DNA from: Huintestinicola sp050874005
Lineage (GTDB): Bacteria > Bacillota > Clostridia > Oscillospirales > Ruminococcaceae
NCBI RefSeq assembly: GCF_050874005.1
Contig: NZ_JBNMJV010000011.1
Location: forward strand, 1-64,000
Reading direction: 5' to 3'
DNA: 64,000 nt
The notes below the pieces were generated by a model, which had not been told where the DNA came from, did not search any database, and saw nothing but the letters and a program-made list of their open reading frames with translations. Shown piece after piece: positions 43,281 to 50,256 of the stretch (its first letter is position 1; each line of letters opens with the position of its first letter). The translations under genes were made by a program, and so were the position numbers.

Positions 43281-44546
43281 ATGCCCGAGCTTTATGAAAC
43301 AGAGGCGGAGGAAATGCCCGTAAAAGCCGTTATAATAACCGTTGATACGGGAGAGTTCGACGCCGAGCTATCCTTAAAGGAGCTTGAGGAGCTTGCCCAT
43401 ACCGCAGGAGCGGAGGTTGTGGGTCAGGTCATACAGAAGCGCCCCACACCCGATACAGCCACATATATCGGTTCGGGACGTCTTGCAGAGCTTACCGGGG
43501 AGATCGAAGCCTTAGGTGCGGAGCTTCTTATCTTTGACTGCGAGCTTACCGCCAATCAGACAAGGAATATCGAAAATATAACCGATATCCGCACCATAGA
43601 CCGCACCACTCTTATCCTTGATATATTCGCACAAAGAGCACTTTCTGCCGAGGGACGCATACAGGTGGAGCTTGCTCAGCAGAAATACCGCCTTGCTCAC
43701 CTTGCAGGAAAGGGCATATCAATGTCGAGGCTTGGCGGCGGAATAGGCACAAGAGGCCCCGGAGAGTCAAAGCTTGAGACCGACAGGCGGCATATAAGGC
43801 GGAGGATAGAGCTTCTGGAGGATGATTTAGAGGAAATTCGCCGCCGCCGTGACCTTATCAGAAAGCGCCGCAAAAAGGACAGCGTTCTCACCGCCGCTGT
43901 GGTGGGGTATACCAATGTGGGCAAATCCACCCTCTTAAATGCCCTCACCGATGCGGGAGTGCTTGCGGAAAACAAGCTTTTTGCCACCCTTGACATAACC
44001 TCACGCTCGATTGAGCTGCCCGACGGACGGAGCGTTCTCCTCACCGATACGGTGGGACTGATAAGACGTCTGCCACATCACCTTGTGGAGGCATTCAAAA
44101 GCACTCTCGAGGAAGCGGCAAACGCAGATATTATCCTTAACGTCATAGACATAAGCTCCGACGACGCCTACGGACAGGCAAAGGTCACAAACGAGCTGCT
44201 TTCCGAGCTGGGCTGTGACGGCATACCCAAGATAGATGTTCTGAATAAATGCGACAAGCTGCCCGGATATGAAAATATCCCCGAGGACAGCACTACCGTT
44301 AAAATATCCGCAAAGCAGGGCTTCGGCTTTGACAGGCTTCTTGAGTGCATAGCCGCAAATCTCCCCGAGCAGGCGGTAAGGGGCAGCTTTGTCATTCCCT
44401 ATGACAAGGGCAGTCTGCTTAACACTATCAGGGCGGACGGAAAGATATTTTCCGAGGAATACACCGAAAGCGGCACGCTTATTGATGCGCTTGTGGACAA
44501 AAAAGTGCTGTATATGGTGGAAGAATACCGCTATGAACAGGAATGA
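43281..44546 (+). CDS. hflX: Ribosome-associated GTPase HflX
   Basis: GTPase that splits stalled ribosomes under stress. The N-terminal HflX domain (RPTPDTATYIGSGRLAEL, residues about 53-70) and the conserved GGGIGTRGPGESKLE linker precede the G domain: G1 GYTNVGKSTLLNAL near 210, G3 DTVG near 255, G4 NKCD near 322. 421 residues is the normal length. AAAAGGAGGT lies 7 bases before the ATG. It is close behind the XRE gene (14 bases) and probably co-transcribed. Confidence 0.96.
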   Translation: MPELYETEAEEMPVKAVIITVDTGEFDAELSLKELEELAHTAGAEVVGQVIQKRPTPDTATYIGSGRLAELTGEIEALGAELLIFDCELTANQTRNIENITDIRTIDRTTLILDIFAQRALSAEGRIQVELAQQKYRLAHLAGKGISMSRLGGGIGTRGPGESKLETDRRHIRRRIELLEDDLEEIRRRRDLIRKRRKKDSVLTAAVVGYTNVGKSTLLNALTDAGVLAENKLFATLDITSRSIELPDGRSVLLTDTVGLIRRLPHHLVEAFKSTLEEAANADIILNVIDISSDDAYGQAKVTNELLSELGCDGIPKIDVLNKCDKLPGYENIPEDSTTVKISAKQGFGFDRLLECIAANLPEQAVRGSFVIPYDKGSLLNTIRADGKIFSEEYTESGTLIDALVDKKVLYMVEEYRYEQE

Positions 44547-44555
44547 TGAAAAATT

Positions 44556-44978
44556 ATGCCCTATTTTCTCATAATTTTCGGTGCCGCTCTGGTAATAATA
44601 TCTGTACTGGCGCATAAAAAAGCCATTGTGAAAGAAAATGAGCTTCAACGCTTCATATCTCTTGCAAAGGAATATGAAGCGGTGGTGCTTGATACCCCGA
44701 AGGAAAAAAAGAAAAGGTCGGCGGTGATACAGATACGTATCGAGGAGCAGAAGCGCACCCTTGTTCATCGCTGTACAGAGCCGTTTGTGGGCAATTACAA
44801 GCGTGGAGACAGGATAAGCGTGTACCTTATCGAGCAGATGCCTGCCGACCGCTCCCTGATAAAAGGGGACAACCGCTTTGAAAAATTCATAAGCACCGAA
44901 AAAAAGCTGAGGCTCCCCGTAATGATATCCGGGGCGGCTGCGGCTGTTGTCGGGATAATACTTCTTTTTCTAAGATGA
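44556..44978 (+). CDS. Small membrane protein with two membrane segments
   Basis: 140 residues. One membrane helix is near residues 3-20, one near 117-139. The basic/acidic loop of about 95 residues between them (VQIRIEEQKRTL, YKRGDRISVYL) has the beta-rich look of DUF3592-like or OB-like domains. I do not recognise a specific family. It lies 9 bases after hflX, with a weak ribosome site (CAGGA), so translation may depend on hflX. Confidence 0.65.
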   Translation: MPYFLIIFGAALVIISVLAHKKAIVKENELQRFISLAKEYEAVVLDTPKEKKKRSAVIQIRIEEQKRTLVHRCTEPFVGNYKRGDRISVYLIEQMPADRSLIKGDNRFEKFISTEKKLRLPVMISGAAAAVVGIILLFLR

Positions 44979-45057
44979 AAAACTTGTGAAATAAGTAGAA
45001 TTTTCCCGAAAGATGTGTTATACTTAAATAAATGATTTTTATATCGGAGATGATAAA

Positions 45058-46332
45058 GTGACCCATCGCAAAAGAACGGAAATAGGCAAAGGGATAGGTC
45101 TGACCGTCCTTACAGACCCCAAATTCAAGACCAACGGCATTGTCATAAATCTTGTGTGCAGACATACAAAGGAGACTGCCGCCGCAAATGCCGCAGTTGC
45201 CTTTATGATTGAGGACACCTGCAAAAAGTACCCCACCGTCACCGAATTTAACAGGCGGCTGGGAATGTTATACGGAGCAAGCGTGAATACGGGTATCAGC
45301 CGCCGCTCGGACAGCGTGCAGATAACCGCCGCCGCTTCCTGCATTGCGGATAAATATGCCCTGAACGGCGAGGATATCACCCGTCAGACTGCAGAGCTTC
45401 TTACAGAGTGCCTTTTTGAACCCGTTACCGAGCTTGTAAACGGTGAGGAATGTTTCCCCGAAAAGCAGTTTCAGCTTAAAAAGCAGGAGCTTATTGACGA
45501 TATAGACGCAGATATCAATGATAAAAGAGGCTATGCATTAAAAAATGCAGGCAGGATAATCTATGAAGGCGAGCCTGCGGGAATACCCCTCAAGGGTGAG
45601 CGCTCCGAGGCAATGGCTCTTACAGCTTCGGAGGTATATAAGGCATATAAGAATATTCTCAGAACTGCAAGGATAGAGATCGTCTGCGTGGGCTGCGAGA
45701 TATCCCCCGAATGTGAAAAGCTTATAACCGACCGCTTTTCCGCTATGGACAGGGGAGAGATATACGAGCCTGTAAACAGCACCTCACCTGCAAAGTCCTC
45801 TCCCGTAAGCAAGACCGACAGACTTGAAGTGGCACAGAGCAAAATGGTTATGGCGTATAAGACTCCCGAGACAGATTACGCCGTATCAAAGCTCTTTAAT
45901 GCGCTGCTTGGCGGCACACCTTTTTCAATGCTTTTTAAGAGCGTAAGAGAAAAGCTGAGCCTCTGCTATTACTGCTCCGCAAGCGTGAGCCGCAGAAAGG
46001 GCGTAATATATATCGACAGCGGCATTGAAAAGGAAAATATCGAGCCTGCCAAAAACGAGATAATGAAGCAGGTGGAAATGGCGGCAAAGGGTGAATTTAC
46101 CGATGAACTGCTCCAAAAGACCAAGCTTCTCCTTACCTGCGCCCTGAAATCTGTTTTCGACTCACCGAAAGCCGCCGCAGACTGGGTATCCGACGGATAT
46201 CTTGACGGAGATATCTTCTCTCCCGAGGAAGCGGCTGAACGGATAAACGCCGTTACAAGAGAGCAGATATGCGAATACGGCAGATCTCTCAAGCTTGATA
46301 CGGTCTATGTTTTAACGGGAAAGGAGGACTGA
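45058..46332 (+). CDS. yfmF: M16-like peptidase homologue YfmF (EF-P modification-associated)
   Basis: Member of the M16 (pitrilysin-like) family in the non-catalytic branch annotated as EF-P 5-aminopentanol modification-associated YfmF (ymfF in Bacillus subtilis). It starts at GTG 45058 with GGAGATGATAAA in front. The zinc motif HxxEH is absent: its place is taken by RHTKETAAANAAVAFMIED. Such subunits pair with a catalytic partner, which is the next gene. The order yfmF-yfmH is conserved in Firmicutes. A TGTGT-TATACT -10 at 45019 suggests its own promoter, although no good -35 is seen. Confidence 0.9.
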   Translation: MTHRKRTEIGKGIGLTVLTDPKFKTNGIVINLVCRHTKETAAANAAVAFMIEDTCKKYPTVTEFNRRLGMLYGASVNTGISRRSDSVQITAAASCIADKYALNGEDITRQTAELLTECLFEPVTELVNGEECFPEKQFQLKKQELIDDIDADINDKRGYALKNAGRIIYEGEPAGIPLKGERSEAMALTASEVYKAYKNILRTARIEIVCVGCEISPECEKLITDRFSAMDRGEIYEPVNSTSPAKSSPVSKTDRLEVAQSKMVMAYKTPETDYAVSKLFNALLGGTPFSMLFKSVREKLSLCYYCSASVSRRKGVIYIDSGIEKENIEPAKNEIMKQVEMAAKGEFTDELLQKTKLLLTCALKSVFDSPKAAADWVSDGYLDGDIFSPEEAAERINAVTREQICEYGRSLKLDTVYVLTGKED

Positions 46333-46335
46333 GTG

Positions 46336-47619
46336 ATGAAAAAGGAAATAATTTCCAATGCCCGCACAGGTGAAAAATACACAAGAGTGCTTCACGACAG
46401 CGGACTTGAGATACTTATCTGGAAAACCGAAGGACACAGCGTAAAGCACGCTCTTTTCGGCACCCGCTACGGCTCGGTGAACACCACCTTCAAGACCTCC
46501 GACGACCCGGATTTCGTTACCGTACCAAACGGCATTGCCCATTATCTTGAGCATAAGCTTTTCGAGAACGAGGACTGCGATGTTTTCGACCTCTACGCAC
46601 AGACAGGAGCTTCGGGAAACGCTTACACCTCATTTGACAGGACCTGCTATCTGTTTTCCTGCACCGATAATTTCATTCCGTCTCTGAGAATACTTCTGGA
46701 TTTCGTACAGAAGCCCTATTTCACCGAGGAAACTGTCCGCAAGGAACAGGGAATAATCGGGCAGGAGATAAGAATGTACGACGACAGCCCCGACTGGAAG
46801 GTGTTTTTCAATCTACTTGAGGGCATATACCACAAAAACCCCGTAAGGATAGATATTGCAGGCACACAGGAGTCTATCGCAATGATAAACGCCGACCTGC
46901 TTTACCGCTGCTATAATACGTTCTACAATCTCCACAATATGGTGCTTGCCATTGCGGGAGACGTAGACGAGGACGAGATACTTTCCGTCTGCGACGAGCT
47001 TTTAAAGCCCTGCGAGAATAAGGATCTTGTTTCCATCGTTCCCGATGAGCCCGATACCGTTAAGGACAGCTACAGGGAGCAGAGCTTCGAGGTAGCCGTT
47101 CCTATGTTCAATCTTGGCTTCAAATCAAAGCCCGTGAGCAATGATGATATCGTCAGGGAAACAGTTCTCTGCAATATGGCGGAGGAGCTTCTTATGGGCG
47201 AAACATCGGAGCTTTACAAGACCCTCTATGACGGCGGACTTATAAATTCCGCATTTTATTTTGAGACCTTCTCGGGAGACGGCTTCTTCGTTCCCATTTT
47301 CGGCGGCGAGTCACGTGACCCCGAAAAGGTTCGGGAAATGCTTAATGCCGAGATAAAGAGGCGTTTGACCGAGGGCTTTGACCCCGAAAGCTTTGAGATA
47401 GCAAGAAAGCATTATTACGGCTCTCTCATAAAGGGTCTCGGCAGTCCCGAGTCCATAGCCACGGGGCTTATAAACGCAGGACTCCGAGGCACAGGAGACG
47501 CATTCTCGGTCATCGAAGCGGTGGCAAATGCCTCTCTCGAGGACGTAAACGCCTGCCTTAAAACACGTTTTGATACGGATAATAGCACTCTTTCCGTTAT
47601 CCGTCCCATAGAAAAATAA
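46336..47619 (+). CDS. yfmH: M16-family metallopeptidase YfmH (EF-P modification-associated)
   Basis: Catalytic M16 peptidase partner of YfmF. The zinc motif HYLEH lies near residue 72 (GIAHYLEHKLFE) with the downstream Glu in VRKEQGIIGQEI, so the site is complete. The ATG at 46336 has GGAGG 8 bases upstream; a GTG at 46333 is also in frame. The start lies 3 bases after the yfmF stop, showing tight coupling. In B. subtilis the region is linked to maturation of elongation factor P; the direct substrate is not firmly known. Confidence 0.92.
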   Translation: MKKEIISNARTGEKYTRVLHDSGLEILIWKTEGHSVKHALFGTRYGSVNTTFKTSDDPDFVTVPNGIAHYLEHKLFENEDCDVFDLYAQTGASGNAYTSFDRTCYLFSCTDNFIPSLRILLDFVQKPYFTEETVRKEQGIIGQEIRMYDDSPDWKVFFNLLEGIYHKNPVRIDIAGTQESIAMINADLLYRCYNTFYNLHNMVLAIAGDVDEDEILSVCDELLKPCENKDLVSIVPDEPDTVKDSYREQSFEVAVPMFNLGFKSKPVSNDDIVRETVLCNMAEELLMGETSELYKTLYDGGLINSAFYFETFSGDGFFVPIFGGESRDPEKVREMLNAEIKRRLTEGFDPESFEIARKHYYGSLIKGLGSPESIATGLINAGLRGTGDAFSVIEAVANASLEDVNACLKTRFDTDNSTLSVIRPIEK

Positions 47620-47647
47620 AAATTCCCGAAAGGACTGAACATCACAA

Positions 47648-48667
47648 ATGAACGAAGTCGGAAGACTTTACGGAGATAACATCGTTTTTCCGGGACTGGG
47701 AATTGATATCACCGTTGATAACGAGGCTTTTTCCCTTTTCGGACTGTCCATAAAGTGGTACGGCGTGCTTATCGCTCTGGGAATGCTGCTGGCAATGATA
47801 TACTGCTTCAAGCGCACAAAGGAGTTCGGCATAGATGGCGACCGCCTTACGGACGCAGTATTCGCAGGACTTATCGGAGCGGTCATAGGCGCAAGGCTCT
47901 ACTATGTGGCACTCCACGCAGAAAGCTTCCACGATATCAAGGAGGTTTTCGCCATACGGGACGGCGGACTTGCCATATACGGCGGAATAATCGGAGCGCT
48001 GTTATTTGGCTGTATCACCGCAAAGCTGCGAAAGCTGCGAATACTCCCCACCCTCGACCTTGCCGCAATGGGCTTTCTTATCGGACAGTCTCTCGGCAGA
48101 TGGGGCAATTTCTTCAATCAGGAAGCATTCGGCTGCAATACCACCCTTCCCTGGGGAATGTCGGGCGGCAAAATTCAGCAGTATCTTGTAAATCATCAGG
48201 CATCTCTTGCGGCGCAGGGAATGGATATAAACCCTTATGTACCTGTTCACCCCTGCTTCCTCTATGAGTCAATTTGGTGCGCTGTGGGATTTATCCTGCT
48301 CCATTTTTATCATAAGCACCGCAAATTTGACGGAGAGGTTTTCTGTATGTACGTGTTCTGGTACGGCTTGGGCAGGTTCTTTATCGAGAGCCTCAGAACG
48401 GACAGCCTTTATATCGGCAGCGTCAGAGCGTCGCAGATGCTGGCACTCATAAGCGCCATTGCCGCACTTGCCCTTATTATCATAATGAGGGTGAGAGTGA
48501 AGAAAAAGGGCGTTTCACTTTATCGTGACAGCCAGGAGTCAAAGGCTATACTAGAAGCTGCGGCAAATGCGGAAAAGGAAGAAGCCGAGAGGAAAGCAGC
48601 AAAGAAGCATAAGGAACTCACAGCAGAGCAGAAAATTGTTGAGGACGAGAACGAGGAAGATAACTAA
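47648..48667 (+). CDS. lgt: Prolipoprotein diacylglyceryl transferase
   Basis: Integral membrane enzyme that moves diacylglycerol from phosphatidylglycerol to the lipobox cysteine of prolipoproteins. It serves the at least four lipoproteins encoded in this window. Seven membrane segments are expected. The signature GRWGNFFNQEAFG and the conserved RDGGLAIYGGIIGALL are present. The C-terminus carries an extra charged tail of about 45 residues (AEKEEAERKAAKKHKELTAE), longer than in E. coli Lgt. It is the last gene of the 41764-48667 run and is followed by a remarkable string of hairpins. Confidence 0.96.
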   Translation: MNEVGRLYGDNIVFPGLGIDITVDNEAFSLFGLSIKWYGVLIALGMLLAMIYCFKRTKEFGIDGDRLTDAVFAGLIGAVIGARLYYVALHAESFHDIKEVFAIRDGGLAIYGGIIGALLFGCITAKLRKLRILPTLDLAAMGFLIGQSLGRWGNFFNQEAFGCNTTLPWGMSGGKIQQYLVNHQASLAAQGMDINPYVPVHPCFLYESIWCAVGFILLHFYHKHRKFDGEVFCMYVFWYGLGRFFIESLRTDSLYIGSVRASQMLALISAIAALALIIIMRVRVKKKGVSLYRDSQESKAILEAAANAEKEEAERKAAKKHKELTAEQKIVEDENEEDN

Positions 48668-48960
48668 CAAACTCACCTGACCCCCAAAGGTAAAAGTTTC
48701 GCTCAAGCCTTTTCTAAAGGCTTGCAGGTTTCCAAAGGGCAGAGCCCTTTGGTCGCCCTCCGCAGAGGGCGAAATCCCCTTTACGAAGGAGCTCCGCAAA
48801 GGGGTGAATTGAAAACAGTCCAGTGGACTGTTTTCAAGAGGGGAACGCCCTGCGATAGAGGGCGGGCTTGGAACAAGACCAATTCCCCTCCGGGATTGTT
48901 AAGGGCTTTGCCCTTAACACAATGCGCCCCCAAGGCGCATTGCTTATAGCGTTCTGTTTT
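48668..48960. repeat. String of eight hairpins between lgt and folD
   Basis: Consecutive palindromes: 48704-48724 (CAAGCCTTT), 48732-48752 (CCAAAGGGC), 48753-48772 (TCGCCCTC), 48776-48804 (CCCCTTT with an inner GGAGCTCC), 48811-48835 (GAAAACAGTCCA, 12-bp stem), 48846-48864 (CGCCCT) nested in an outer stem GAGGGGAA 48838-48845 / TTCCCCTC 48883-48890, 48898-48918 (GTTAAGGGC) and 48921-48941 (AATGCGCC). Loops are mostly 1-7 nt. No hairpin has a T-run. The frame open at 48722-48949 is low-complexity and has no ribosome site. It looks like a composite intergenic element or a structured RNA. Confidence 0.85.
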
Positions 48961-49024
48961 CTAACCTAAAAGCCAGTTTTATTGCGAACAGAAAAAACAA
49001 AATAATATAATGGAGGAAAAAACA

Positions 49025-49894
49025 ATGGCAAATCTTATCGACGGCAAGGCAGTATCCGCAAAGGTAAAGGCTCAGGTAAGAGCCGAAGCCGAGGAGCTTA
49101 AAGCAAAGGGCATATCCATAGGTCTGGCAGTAGTTATCGTGGGCGATAACCCCGCTTCAAGAGTGTATGTCAACAATAAGAAGAAGGCCTGCGCCGAGGT
49201 AGGCTTTGAGTCATTCGAGTACGCTCTCCCCGAAGAGACCACCGAAGCAGAGCTTCTTGAACTGGTCGACAAGCTCAATAACGACAGCAGGGTGAACGGC
49301 ATACTCGTCCAGCTTCCTCTCCCCAAGCAGATAAACGAGACCGCCGTTATCAACGCTATCCGTCCCGAAAAGGACGTTGACGCATTCCACCCCGAAAATG
49401 TGGGACATATAATGATAGGCGATTATTCCTTCCTCCCCTGCACCCCCGCAGGCGTAATGGAGCTTATCGCAGACACAGGAGTAGATGTGTGCGGCAAAAA
49501 CTGCGTAGTTATCGGCAGAAGCAATATCGTGGGCAAGCCTATGGCAATGCTCCTGCTCCATAAAAACGGCACAGTCACAATCACCCACTCAAAGACCAAG
49601 AATCTCAAGGAAATATGCGCCGCTGCTGATATCCTTGTTGCCGCTGTAGGCAAAGCAAAATTCGTAACTCCCGATATGGTGAAGGAAGGCGCTGTAGTCA
49701 TTGACGTAGGTATGAACCGCAACGAAGAGGGCAAGCTCTGCGGAGACGTTGATTTTGAAGCCTGCAAGGATAAGGCGGGCTACATAACCCCCGTTCCCGG
49801 CGGCGTAGGTCCTATGACCATTGCAATGCTTATGAAAAATACCCTTACCGCCGCAAAGCAGGCGGGTGAAGATCCGCAGCGAGACGTTCTGTAA
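49025..49894 (+). CDS. folD: Methylenetetrahydrofolate dehydrogenase/cyclohydrolase
   Basis: Bifunctional cytoplasmic enzyme that interconverts 5,10-methylene-, methenyl- and 10-formyl-tetrahydrofolate. The start at 49025 follows TGGAGGAAAA. The catalytic segment YVNNKKKAC (Lys), the NADP motif VVIGRSNIVGKPMA and the C-terminal PGGVGPMTIAML are present. The family similarity ends at NTLTAAKQA. The last residues (GEDPQRDVL) and the TAA stop are encoded by the first unit of the tandem repeat, so the original C-terminus was replaced. This should not disturb the active site. Confidence 0.96.
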   Translation: MANLIDGKAVSAKVKAQVRAEAEELKAKGISIGLAVVIVGDNPASRVYVNNKKKACAEVGFESFEYALPEETTEAELLELVDKLNNDSRVNGILVQLPLPKQINETAVINAIRPEKDVDAFHPENVGHIMIGDYSFLPCTPAGVMELIADTGVDVCGKNCVVIGRSNIVGKPMAMLLLHKNGTVTITHSKTKNLKEICAAADILVAAVGKAKFVTPDMVKEGAVVIDVGMNRNEEGKLCGDVDFEACKDKAGYITPVPGGVGPMTIAMLMKNTLTAAKQAGEDPQRDVL

Positions 49895-50126
49895 TTTATT
49901 CGGGCGGCAGACTGTCGGCTCGGTAACGGCAGGCTGAGCCTGCAGCCTCTCGTTCTGTAATTTATTCGGGCGGCAGACTGTCGGCTCGGTAACGGCAGGC
50001 TGAGCCTGCAGCCTCTCGTTCTGTAATTTGTTCGGGCGGCAGACTGTCGGCTCGGTAACGGCAGGCTGAGCCTGCAGCCTCTCGTTCTATAGTTTATTCG
50101 GGCGGCAGGTTATCGGCTCGGTAACG
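49862..50126 (+). repeat. Tandem array of the stop-codon repeat, 66-bp period
   Basis: The left hairpin GCGGGTGAAGATCCGC (49862-49877) lies inside folD. Then units start at 49885, 49951, 50017 and 50083, exactly 66 bp apart. Units 1 and 2 are identical, unit 3 differs by one base (TTTATT to TTTGTT), and unit 4 is diverged and partial. Each unit reads CGTTCTGTAATTTATTCGGG, CGGCAGACTGTCGGCTCGG, TAACG, then the palindrome GCAGGCTGAGCCTGC. The array ends with GGTAACGATACAAATAAG, the right end of the single copies elsewhere. Orientation is that of folD. Confidence 0.92.
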
Positions 50127-50198
50127 ATACAAATAAGCTGAAATTTCTTTAAAAGCATTATCACCTGTTTTTCGGGTCATATCAAATAGTTTACGTAT

Positions 50199-50241
50199 AA
50201 AAAAGTCTCTCACCGCTAAAAACGATGAGAGACATTTTTTA
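50199..50241. terminator. Bidirectional terminator between folD and pheT
   Basis: Stem GTCTCTCA / TGAGAGAC (50205-50233) flanked by AAAAAA on the left and TTTTTT on the right, so it can end both the folD and the pheST transcripts. Confidence 0.85.
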
Positions 50242-50256
50242 TAACTTATCCAACAG

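Noticed and set aside
48722..48949. 75-codon frame MQVSKGQSPLVALRRG in the lgt-folD gap
   Set aside because: It reads through consecutive palindromes, has no ribosome site and shows the Gly/Arg/Pro composition expected of translated hairpins.
49885..50126. CRISPR-like array
   Set aside because: The 66-bp units are continuous and nearly identical, with no variable spacers, and no cas gene is present.
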